DNA from: Planctomycetota bacterium
GTDB taxonomy: Bacteria; Planctomycetota; Planctomycetia; Pirellulales; Thermoguttaceae
Length of the DNA: 64,000 bases
Direction of reading: 5' to 3'
Assembly: GCA_029550925.1 (NCBI GenBank)
Contig: JAKPGL010000030.1
Coordinates: forward strand, 27,399 to 91,398
Made by a program: the position numbers and the translations under genes. The notes under the pieces are model-generated. The model was not told where the DNA came from, did not search any database, and saw nothing but the letters and a program-made list of their open reading frames with translations. Each line of letters starts with the position of its first letter. The first letter of the stretch is position 1. This document shows positions 36,756-44,639 of this stretch, piece by piece.

Positions 36756-38222
36756 TTATCCCACGTTCCGGCGGAAGCTCCGCAGCACGGCGCCGTCCGG
36801 GCCGCGCAGGTTCACTTCCAGCGGCATCTGCCCTGGCAAACTGTGCGTCGCACAACCAAAGCACGGGTCATACGCTCGGAAGGCCATCTCTACCCGGTTC
36901 AACAGGCCTTCGCGCACCTGGCCGCCGCGGATCAGGTCCTGCGCCGCCCGGCGTACCGAAAGCATGATCGGCGCGTAATTGTTCGTTGTACCGACGACGA
37001 GATTCACACGGGTCAAGATTCCCCGTTCGTCGGTCCAGTAGTGGTGGGTCAGTGTGCCGCGAGGCGCCTCCACCGAGCCCACGCCTTCCGTGGGCGTCTG
37101 GGTCGGCAGCACGCGGAAATCCCGGCTTGTGATTTCCGGATCCGTAGCCAATTCGACCCATCGCTCCGTCGCATACAATAGTTCCACCAACCGTGCCCAG
37201 TGGGTGGCCAACGTGTGATGCACCGGTTTGCCGCCCAGGGCGTCGTACATCTTCTCGTATTCCTTCTGCGCTAGCGGCGTGGCCATCCCGTCCGCCGCAT
37301 TCAGACGCGATAGCGGCGTGGCCTTATAGATGCCCGATTCCGGCCCATCCACCCAGCCTTTCCAGCCCACCTTCTTCAGATACGGAATCTTCAGGTACGT
37401 CCACGGTTCGACCCGCTCGGCCACATACTGCTGGTAGTCCCGCGGATGGTACTTGGCGTGTTCTCGACCGTCCGGGCCAACCACCCGGATCATCCCGTCG
37501 TAAAAGTTCACCCGGTTCTGGGCATCGACGGTGCCCATGTTGTAGGTGCGATGCGTGTAGGTGTCGCTTTTAATAAGTTTTACATAATCGCTGTTTTTGA
37601 GCACCACGTCTTCAAACAGTTTCAGCGAGAACTGGGCGAACTCAATGGCCTCTCGGCCACGGGCCTCGATCTCCCGACGCTCCTCCTCGGTAATGCCGTG
37701 CGATACGCCGCCCGGCAGGCCCCAGTTCGGATGCACTCGCCGACCGCCAATCAAGCGGATCAGTTCATGGCCATCCCGTCGCATTTTGAGCACCCGGCCG
37801 GCAATATCCATGCCCACCTTTTTGACCACGCCCAGGATGTTCCGCTCCGCAGGCGGGGCGTCCGGCCCCAGGACAAAATCCGGCCCCCCCAGGGCGTAAA
37901 AATGCGTCGTGTGGTCGGTAGCAAAGAAGATGCTATAGAATAGCTCTCGCAGCTTCTTGGCCGCCGGCGGCGGATCCACATGAAACAGGGCATCCAACGC
38001 CTTCGTCGAGGCCATGTGGTGGGCCTCCGGGCACACGCCGCAGATGCGGTTCGTTAGGTTCGGCATGTCTTCAGCAGGCCGACCCACGCAAAACCGCTCA
38101 AATCCCCGCAATTCCGGGATCACCACATAGGCGCTGGCCACGTTGCCCTGGTCGTCTAAGAAAATGTCGATCTTGCCGTGGCCCTCAAGGCGAGTAATCG
38201 GATCGATCGCTATCCGCTTCAT
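36756..38222 (-). CDS. mvhA: [NiFe]-hydrogenase large subunit, MvhA type
   Basis: 488 residues. It binds the Ni-Fe(CN)2CO site: the L1 motif RICGVCPEAHH lies near residue 58, and the C-terminal L2 motif DPCFGCATH supplies the other two cysteines. A 28-residue tail after the final His is presumably removed by a maturation protease, as in the family. There is no signal peptide, so the enzyme is cytosolic, consistent with group 3c (methyl-viologen-reducing, Hdr-linked). AGGAG precedes the ATG, and the gene follows mvhG after 54 bases. No hyp or protease genes are present in the window. Last gene of the hdrCBA-mvhDGA unit. Confidence 0.92.
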   Translation of the reverse strand: MKRIAIDPITRLEGHGKIDIFLDDQGNVASAYVVIPELRGFERFCVGRPAEDMPNLTNRICGVCPEAHHMASTKALDALFHVDPPPAAKKLRELFYSIFFATDHTTHFYALGGPDFVLGPDAPPAERNILGVVKKVGMDIAGRVLKMRRDGHELIRLIGGRRVHPNWGLPGGVSHGITEEERREIEARGREAIEFAQFSLKLFEDVVLKNSDYVKLIKSDTYTHRTYNMGTVDAQNRVNFYDGMIRVVGPDGREHAKYHPRDYQQYVAERVEPWTYLKIPYLKKVGWKGWVDGPESGIYKATPLSRLNAADGMATPLAQKEYEKMYDALGGKPVHHTLATHWARLVELLYATERWVELATDPEITSRDFRVLPTQTPTEGVGSVEAPRGTLTHHYWTDERGILTRVNLVVGTTNNYAPIMLSVRRAAQDLIRGGQVREGLLNRVEMAFRAYDPCFGCATHSLPGQMPLEVNLRGPDGAVLRSFRRNVG

Positions 38223-38276
38223 GGCTTACTTGCTCCTAGACACCTTTGTGTCCTTCATGGTCTTTGGGTAAAATTC

Positions 38277-39377
38277 TTATCTCCTCGCGGCCGAAGCCTT
38301 CTCAACGGCGGGCGAACCGGTCGGTTGGTTGGCGCCGTTGCCCCCGTTGCCGCCAGGGCCGACTTCTTTCTTGCGAAGCCGACTCCGCCGCAACAGACTG
38401 GCCGCCAAACTAAATCGATAAAACACGCCCACCGGGTCCGGAATGCCTTCGGTCAATATCCGCTCGATCTCCTCCGGCGTATTGGCGTCCAGAACCGATG
38501 AGAGCGCCGTCATCATCCGTGCCCCAAAGTCCGGCACATCCACGTTCGGTCCATGACAACCGATGCAGGGCGAATTGACCCTTGGACAAAGCGCCCCGCA
38601 GCCGGCCCGGGTGGCAATCCCACAGCAGACCAGCCCCTGCTCCAATAGACACGTCTCCTCGTCCGGCACCGTCTGCCAGGTCCGCTTGAACTGCTGAATC
38701 TTCTTTTCGGAACGTTTCCGGGGGCATTCGTCGCAGACGGTCGTCGTGGGGCCAAGCACCGTCCCACGCGGCGGCAGCTTGCCCGAAACGATCGCTTCGA
38801 TTGCCTTCCAAATGTTCTCCGCCTCCGGCGGGCAGCCGGGCAGGTAATAATCCACCGGCACGGTCTGGTCCAGCGTGCGCAGCGTGTCGTAAAAATACGG
38901 AAGCAGGATTTCGCCTTCGGGCGTGTGCGTCTGCACCTGCGGACGCAGCTCTTGCGGATTTTCCGTGGATTGGCCGTTGCCATAGACCGCCTGGAAAATC
39001 TCTTCCCGGCTGGACAAGTTGGCCAACCCCGGAATGCAGCCCTCATGGGCGCAAGAGCCGAACGCCACCAGGACCTTCGACTTGCGCCGCAAAAGCTGGG
39101 CCATGTATTCCTGCTCGCTGGTGCGGATGCCGCCGTTAAACAGACATACATCAATCCCGCCGTCGGGCATCCGCTCGATGTCCCGTACTTTGCCGTCCAT
39201 CACGCAGGGCCAAAAGACAATATCGAATGCGGCGGCTACGTCGAGGATTTTTTCGTTGATGGCCAGCACCGCAATTTCGCACCCGCCGCACGAAGCCGCC
39301 CAATACAGGGCCAACTTCGGCTTGCCCGACGCGGACGAAGCGGTGGAGGGAGTGGGAGTCGAAGGGGTTGGGTTCAT
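38277..39377 (-). CDS. mvhG: [NiFe]-hydrogenase small subunit, MvhG type
   Basis: 366 residues from the ATG that overlaps the mvhD stop (ATGA) and has GGAGG upstream; the track ORF extends 58 codons into mvhD. After a Ser/Thr/Pro-rich start, ALYWAASCGGCEIAVLAI begins the fold. Iron-sulfur ligands appear in CGGC, GSCAHEGC, PGCPPEAENIW and the Cys-rich CCGIATRAGCGALC...CIGCHGP, enough for the three expected clusters. It passes electrons from the Ni-Fe site to MvhD. The last ~40 residues are basic and Gly/Asn-rich, longer than typical. No Tat motif, so cytosolic. Confidence 0.92.
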   Translation of the reverse strand: MNPTPSTPTPSTASSASGKPKLALYWAASCGGCEIAVLAINEKILDVAAAFDIVFWPCVMDGKVRDIERMPDGGIDVCLFNGGIRTSEQEYMAQLLRRKSKVLVAFGSCAHEGCIPGLANLSSREEIFQAVYGNGQSTENPQELRPQVQTHTPEGEILLPYFYDTLRTLDQTVPVDYYLPGCPPEAENIWKAIEAIVSGKLPPRGTVLGPTTTVCDECPRKRSEKKIQQFKRTWQTVPDEETCLLEQGLVCCGIATRAGCGALCPRVNSPCIGCHGPNVDVPDFGARMMTALSSVLDANTPEEIERILTEGIPDPVGVFYRFSLAASLLRRSRLRKKEVGPGGNGGNGANQPTGSPAVEKASAARR

Positions 39378-39892
39378 CGGGAGACCTCCATTGCCTGTTG
39401 GTGTTCTTGGACGATTGCTTGGAGAGCGTGGAGTCGTTGGCCGTTCTCTTGCCAATTGGCGGGCCACTGTAGGGGGCCGAGCCGACGGACTTCTTCGACC
39501 ATTTTCGAGACGGCGTCGGCCAGTTGTTGGCCTTCGGCGGCAGAAGCCCAAACCAGTTGGAACCGTTCCGGCTCCAGCCCCATTTGGAGAAGCATCTGCC
39601 GAAGCATGTAGAAGCGGCGCATCGTTTTATAGTTTTGTTCGATGTAGTGGCATTCGCCAGGATGGCAACCGGCAACCATGACGCCGTCGGCGCCCTGGGC
39701 GAGCGCTTCCAGGACGAAGGTGGGATCGACCCGGCCGCTACACATCACCCGGATGATCCGCATATTGGGCGGATATTTGATTCGGGAGATGCCGGCCAAG
39801 TCGGCCGCTCGATAGGAACACCAATTGCAAAGAAACCCGATCAACTTGGGTTCAAATTCGGGATTCGGAGAATCGCCGTTCGGGTGAGTCAT
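39374..39892 (-). CDS. mvhD: MvhD iron-sulfur electron-transfer subunit
   Basis: 172 residues from the ATG with AAAGGA upstream; the track start is a TTG 11 codons earlier without a ribosome site. Cysteine positions LCNWCSY, VMCSGRVDP and GCHPGECHY are the [2Fe-2S] ligands of the MvhD family, which bridges the hydrogenase to HdrA. QGADGVMVAGCHPGECHYIEQ is highly diagnostic. Its stop overlaps the mvhG start. It lies 69 bases after hdrA. Confidence 0.93.
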   Translation of the reverse strand: MTHPNGDSPNPEFEPKLIGFLCNWCSYRAADLAGISRIKYPPNMRIIRVMCSGRVDPTFVLEALAQGADGVMVAGCHPGECHYIEQNYKTMRRFYMLRQMLLQMGLEPERFQLVWASAAEGQQLADAVSKMVEEVRRLGPLQWPANWQENGQRLHALQAIVQEHQQAMEVSR

Positions 39893-39961
39893 CGGAACGT
39901 AATCCTTTAAGCAAGTGGTATCCAATAGGAGATCAATCCCACGGATTAAGGGAACTAATGT

Positions 39962-42001
39962 TTAGGAACCGGAAGCTGTTTGAGCGGCGGCGGGCGCTTG
40001 GGCCTGGGCCGGCGCAGCGGCCGAGGCGTGGGCGTCCCACAGGGCGCCGCGAATTTCCGAAAGGATCTGGTCGTTGGTAAAGTGGGCGCCGGTAATCGCA
40101 CCGGCGGGGCAGGCGGCCACACAAGTGCCGCATCCCTTGCACATGGAAGTAATGACCCGACTGACCCCTTTCTCTTCGTCGTATTCGATGGCGTTGTAGG
40201 GGCAGAGATTGTTGCAAATACGGCAGCCGGAGCAGAGTTCTTCGGTGATCGAGGCCACGACCGGTTCGATCATCACAGCGCCTTTGGTGATCATGCCCAT
40301 CACGCGGGCGGCAGCGGCGGCCCCCTGGGCTACCGAAGCGGGGATGTCTTTCGGCCCTTGGCACGTCCCGGCTACGAACACGCCGTCGGTCATGGTGGCC
40401 ACGGGGTCGAGCTTCGGATGCCGTTCGGTGTACCAACCGGCCATGCTGCATGAGATGCCGCACTTGATGCCGAGTTCTTTGGCGTCCCGCTGGGGTTCCA
40501 GGGCGGCCATGAGAACGACCATATCGACGGGGATGCGCCGCTGTTTGCCCACCAGGGTGTCTTCTACCTGGACGATGAGTTTGCCTTCTTCTTCGGGCTT
40601 TCGGGCGGCGTCGGTTACTTCGGCCACCCGGCCTCGGACGAAATGCATTCCTTCTTCGAGCAGGCGTTGATAGAACTCTTCGTAACTCTTTTGATTGGTC
40701 CGCATGTCGATATAGAAGGAATAGACCTCGGCGCTGGTCTTTTCCATCACCAGATGTCCGAACTTCAGAGCAGCCATGCAACAGACGGCCGAGCAATGTT
40801 CATTCGTATTTACGTCTCGGCTGCCAACGCAGTGGATGATGGCCACCGATTTGGGTTCGGTTTTGCCGTCGCGCAGGACGATCTTGCCGCCGGTCGGTCC
40901 GGCTGCATTGCACATCCGCTCGAATTCCATGTTGGTAAAGACGTTGGCCAGCCGACCGTAGCCGTACTGCGGCAGCCGTCGGCAATCAAACAGTTCCCAA
41001 CCGGTAGCGATGATGATATTGCCCACATCCAGCTCGATGTGTTCATCTTTTTGGTCGAAGGCGACGGCGCCGGTGGGACAGAGCTTTTCACAGGCCCGGC
41101 ACTTGCCCCGCTCAAACCAGATGCAGGACGTGGTGTCGATGACTGGGATTCTGGGCACCGCTTGAGGGAAGGGCGTATAGATGGCTTTTCGATAGCCCAG
41201 GCCGGACTCGAAATCGTCGTCGATAACTTTGCGGGGGCATTTTTCTACGCAGATGCCGCAACCGGTGCATTTGGCTTCGTCAACATAACGGGCCTTTTTG
41301 TGGATTTTCACCTTGAAGTGGCCGACCGACCCGCTCACTTCTTCCAATTCGGAATACGTAAACATAGTTACATTCGGATGCTGGCCTACTTCCGACATCT
41401 TCGGCGTCAGAATGCAAGCCGAGCAGTCGAGCGTGGGGAATGTTTTGTCGAACTGGGCCATGTGGCCGCCGATCGAAGGACGACGCTCGACCAGATAGAC
41501 CGGATAGCCGGCGTCGGCCAGTTCCAGAGTTGCTTGCAGGCCGGCAATACCGCCGCCGACGACCAACGTGGCCGGGTTCACCTGGACCGACATGGGTTCG
41601 AGCGGCTGCTGCTTTTTGACTCGCTCGACGGCGGCGGCCACCATCGCTTTGGCCTTGACGGTGGCCTTGGCCCGATCGACGCTCACCCAGGAACAATGCT
41701 CCCGGATGTTGGTCATTTGGCAGAGATAAGGGTTGAGGTTGGCGTTTTCACAGACGCGGCGGAAGGTCTTTTCATGCAGATGCGGCGAACAGGCCGCCAC
41801 GACCACGCGGGTCAGACCGTGCTTTTTGATGTCCTCCTCGATCATGGCCTGGCCGAGGGAGGAACACATGAATTTATAATCCCGGGCCACCGCCACATCG
41901 GGGAGATTTTCGCCCGCCCAACGGGCCACATCTTCTACATCCACCATGCCTGCGATATTACTGCCGCAATGACATACATAGACGCCGACTTTTTCGGCCA
42001 T
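39962..42001 (-). CDS. hdrA: HdrA, flavin-bifurcating heterodisulfide reductase subunit A
   Basis: 679 residues. It opens with the HdrA N-terminal domain (VGVYVCHCGSNIAGMVDV), then a Rossmann FAD site (LVVGGGIAGLQATLELADAG) and the cluster motif TLDCSACILTPKM. Two ferredoxin-type pairs follow: CTGCGICVEKCP (about residue 243) with CRACEKLCPTGA, and at the C-terminus CSGCRICNNLCPYNA with CKGCGTCVAACPAGA. The FAD in HdrA splits electron pairs from hydrogen between ferredoxin and a disulfide. A short Ala/Gln-rich tail ends the protein. GGAGG precedes the ATG. It is separated from hdrB by 378 bases of repeat-like DNA. Confidence 0.95.
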   Translation of the reverse strand: MAEKVGVYVCHCGSNIAGMVDVEDVARWAGENLPDVAVARDYKFMCSSLGQAMIEEDIKKHGLTRVVVAACSPHLHEKTFRRVCENANLNPYLCQMTNIREHCSWVSVDRAKATVKAKAMVAAAVERVKKQQPLEPMSVQVNPATLVVGGGIAGLQATLELADAGYPVYLVERRPSIGGHMAQFDKTFPTLDCSACILTPKMSEVGQHPNVTMFTYSELEEVSGSVGHFKVKIHKKARYVDEAKCTGCGICVEKCPRKVIDDDFESGLGYRKAIYTPFPQAVPRIPVIDTTSCIWFERGKCRACEKLCPTGAVAFDQKDEHIELDVGNIIIATGWELFDCRRLPQYGYGRLANVFTNMEFERMCNAAGPTGGKIVLRDGKTEPKSVAIIHCVGSRDVNTNEHCSAVCCMAALKFGHLVMEKTSAEVYSFYIDMRTNQKSYEEFYQRLLEEGMHFVRGRVAEVTDAARKPEEEGKLIVQVEDTLVGKQRRIPVDMVVLMAALEPQRDAKELGIKCGISCSMAGWYTERHPKLDPVATMTDGVFVAGTCQGPKDIPASVAQGAAAAARVMGMITKGAVMIEPVVASITEELCSGCRICNNLCPYNAIEYDEEKGVSRVITSMCKGCGTCVAACPAGAITGAHFTNDQILSEIRGALWDAHASAAAPAQAQAPAAAQTASGS

Positions 42002-42379
42002 GTCAGTCCTCCGTTTTGGTGAACGAAGCCCCTGCCACAGGGGCAGGAGCGAGCGGGTTTGTAAAATGGTAGGCGAAAGGAATCACTCTATTTTCTTCCC
42101 TCTCCACCGGGGAGACTAGGAGTCAGGACGAACTTGGAACAGACGGGATGTCTGCCTTTCCAAGTCGCCGCTACCCTAACAGTCGCGGCTCGGTCACCTT
42201 CCTCCCCCGGCCTCTGCCGCAGCAGGGAAAGGCATTTTTCTGGATTCCCGCCTACGCGGCAGTGACACGTAACGGCGTCCCTTTGCCCTAGCGGGCGAGG
42301 CTCTCAAGCCCAGAAACGGGCGAACCTCTCGGCCGTCTTCTCCCACGCGGGGAAAGGGAATTGCTCTCCAAGGGGTTGG
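42002..42379. other. Repeat-like spacer inside the hdr operon
   Basis: 378 bases between hdrB and hdrA, unusual in an otherwise tight cluster. It contains remnants of intergenic repeat modules (CTGGATTCCCGCCTACGCGGCAGTGACA; CTCTCCACCGGGGAGAC). No ORF or clear promoter. Confidence 0.55.
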
Positions 42380-43276
42380 TTAGCTCTGGGGGGCGGCTGC
42401 TTGGGCCTGGAGTTTGGCTTCCAAGACCGGTCGGGCCGCCACAATCTCCTTGCCAAACCCCAATCGGTGCATATCCAATCCCAGGGCCAGTCCTACCACC
42501 TGGGTAAAATACACAATCGGAATCTTAAAGTTGGTATTAAAGTAACCGTTCACTCGGCTTTGATAGGCGTCCAGGTTCAATTGGCACATGGGGCACATGC
42601 AGGCGATCAGGTCGGCCTTGTATTCTTCGGCGCTATAGAGGAGCCTGCGGATCAGTTCAAACGCCTGCGGTTCGCTGATCTGGGTCATGTGGCCGCCGCA
42701 ACAATGGGCCTTGACCGGATAGTCGATCACTTCCGCCCCGACCCAACTCAGCAGTTCGTCCAATTTCATAGGATATTCGGGGTTATCGATCTCTTTAAAC
42801 GGCCGGACCCATTGGCAGCCGTAGTATGGGGCCACCCGCAGACCAGTCAGCGGACGGACCACCTTCTGGCGGATTCGCTCTTCTCCTACGTCGCTGTGGA
42901 GCAGTTCCAGGAAATGACGCACTCGGACCCGGCCCGGCGTGTAGTGCAAGCCGCCGGCGCTAAGGGCCTCGTTGATCTTCTGACCCATCTTGGGGTCCTC
43001 GGCCATCAGCCGATCCACCTTCGCCAGATTCAGATAACAGGCCGCACACGGGGCCACCACCTGATCCAACTGGGGATCGACCAGGGCCAGGTTTCGGGCG
43101 ATCACCGCACAGGCTGTCAGTTCGTCTTGGGAAAAATACTCTGTGGCGCCGCAGCAGTTCCAGTCGTCGATTTCGGGCAGTTCCAGACCGAAGACCTCGG
43201 CCACGGCCCGAACGGACCAATCATAGGCGGCGGCGTTACATTCCAAAGAACAACCGGGGTAATAAGCGTATTTCAC
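42380..43276 (-). CDS. hdrB: HdrB, heterodisulfide reductase subunit B
   Basis: 298 residues with two CCG domains, each keeping the five cysteines that bind non-cubane [4Fe-4S] clusters: YPGCSLECN...WNCCGAT...PCAACYLN and PYYGCQW...HCCGGHM...CMCPMCQ. In methanogens this subunit cleaves the CoM-S-S-CoB disulfide. The intact ligands argue that this bacterial protein also reduces a disulfide or related thiol compound, identity unknown. Its start overlaps the hdrC stop (ATGA). Confidence 0.94.
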   Translation of the reverse strand: MKYAYYPGCSLECNAAAYDWSVRAVAEVFGLELPEIDDWNCCGATEYFSQDELTACAVIARNLALVDPQLDQVVAPCAACYLNLAKVDRLMAEDPKMGQKINEALSAGGLHYTPGRVRVRHFLELLHSDVGEERIRQKVVRPLTGLRVAPYYGCQWVRPFKEIDNPEYPMKLDELLSWVGAEVIDYPVKAHCCGGHMTQISEPQAFELIRRLLYSAEEYKADLIACMCPMCQLNLDAYQSRVNGYFNTNFKIPIVYFTQVVGLALGLDMHRLGFGKEIVAARPVLEAKLQAQAAAPQS

Positions 43277-43845
43277 TTGGCGCCTCCCAGTTCGCGGGCT
43301 TTTTGGATGATGGCTTGGAGTTGATCGATACGTTTGATTTTGGTAGGGGTCAATGCCATTCGGCCCCGGGTAAACATCGAAAGCCCCAAAGGCCCCATTT
43401 TCAGCATGGCCCAGGGTTTATTGAAGAGATAGAATCGGCTGGCCAGACCCAGCTCGAAACTTCGGCCGTAACGATCCAACAGATCGGTAAACGTTTTGGC
43501 CAGGGCAGGGGCGTCGGTATGCCGGGCCAGGCCGTCGCGGATGGCCAGCCGCTTGAGCGTGTACATGATCTCGGTAATCGGCACCTTCTGCGGACAGCGC
43601 GTCGTGCAAAAATAGCACGACACACAGACCCACATCGTATTAGAACTAAGGACCGCTTCGCGTTGATCGGCCTGAATCATGGCGAAGATGGTCCGCGGCG
43701 TGTATTGCATGTCGGCGCCGTTCGGACAGGAGCCGCCGCAACTGCCGCACTGTAAACAGTGCAAAAGCCGCTCCCCGCCCGGCGTCTGCGAAATCACTTC
43801 ATGCAAAAAAGCCGCTCCTCGCTGCGTATGACCTGGAGCAATCAT
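43273..43845 (-). CDS. hdrC: HdrC, heterodisulfide reductase subunit C
   Basis: 190 residues from the ATG with GAGGTG upstream; the track start (TTG) is ten codons earlier. Two [4Fe-4S] motifs are present, CLQCGSCGGSCP and CVSCYFCTTRCP, followed by helical segments (ITEIMYTLKRLAIRDG) typical of HdrC. It relays electrons from HdrA to HdrB. First gene of the minus-strand cluster, so the promoter should lie in the AT-rich region upstream. Confidence 0.93.
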   Translation of the reverse strand: MIAPGHTQRGAAFLHEVISQTPGGERLLHCLQCGSCGGSCPNGADMQYTPRTIFAMIQADQREAVLSSNTMWVCVSCYFCTTRCPQKVPITEIMYTLKRLAIRDGLARHTDAPALAKTFTDLLDRYGRSFELGLASRFYLFNKPWAMLKMGPLGLSMFTRGRMALTPTKIKRIDQLQAIIQKARELGGAK

Positions 43846-44639
43846 AGGACACCTCGTGCAAGGTCTCGATATCAAACACCAATGAGGTTGCTAGGCGACC
43901 TAACCCAACCTCTCGCCAAGAGCGGACAACCACCCGCCCTTGATGTCCCACTCGGTAAGTGGGGCAGATGGATGGGGGATTCCCCTTTTCTACTCCCCTG
44001 AGGAATCTTCGCTATGAATTATTCAGAGACTCCGACCAAAAGAAAAGGGGAGGATGGTTTTTGTCAATTTTAGCTTATAAAAATAAGGCCGGATTCCCTG
44101 ACCTTTGCCTCTTGGAAGAAAAATGAAAAAGACATTCTACTAAGTTCCGGGAGGTTTTCCAAGAGTTGGGAAACTCAAAATTTTTAGAAAACGCAATCTC
44201 CTTCCTTTAAAGTTAGAGACATTACGGAAAACCAACAGGCGGCGAGTGTTTTGCTGGAAATCTTCCGGTGTGGATTCCTCCCCAGAGGAACATACCTTTC
44301 CGAATCGGTATGAGAAGACTTTTTGTTGAGTGGGCAGAAGGAAAACCTTCTTTTGCGGATAGTTCCTTCTAAGAACACCAACGAAAGGCTTGAAGAGGTT
44401 TTTGATACAACTATCGATTTTACAAAAACTTACGACTATCCCTTGCCTAAGATACATACTCAAAACTTGGAGAATATGCTTAGAAGATTTCCTCTAAAGG
44501 ATTTCATTCTGCCCCCTAAAAGGATAGTTGGGATATCCCCCTTCCAGATGGAGCACCAGGCGCAGGATATGGAAAAATTAGGAAAACTTCTACGTCATCC
44601 TACTCCATCCCAGCACTCTCAATCTTCCCGCTTCAAAAT
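43846..44639. other. AT-rich intergenic region upstream of hdrC
   Basis: About 790 bases, clearly more AT-rich than the rest of the window. ORFs here (44140-44463 minus, 44323-44907 plus) lack protein-like features. The composition shift could mark an old insertion or a regulatory region for the Hdr cluster. I cannot name a specific site. Confidence 0.5.

Noticed and set aside
40643-42022. 459-residue plus-strand ORF opposite hdrA
   Set aside because: It is the antisense shadow of a strongly supported gene with conserved motifs; long shadows are expected at this GC content.
36756-43845. Interpretation as a respiratory complex I or membrane-bound uptake hydrogenase
   Set aside because: The genes lack membrane subunits and Tat signals and include HdrABC and MvhD, which define the cytosolic Mvh-Hdr type.
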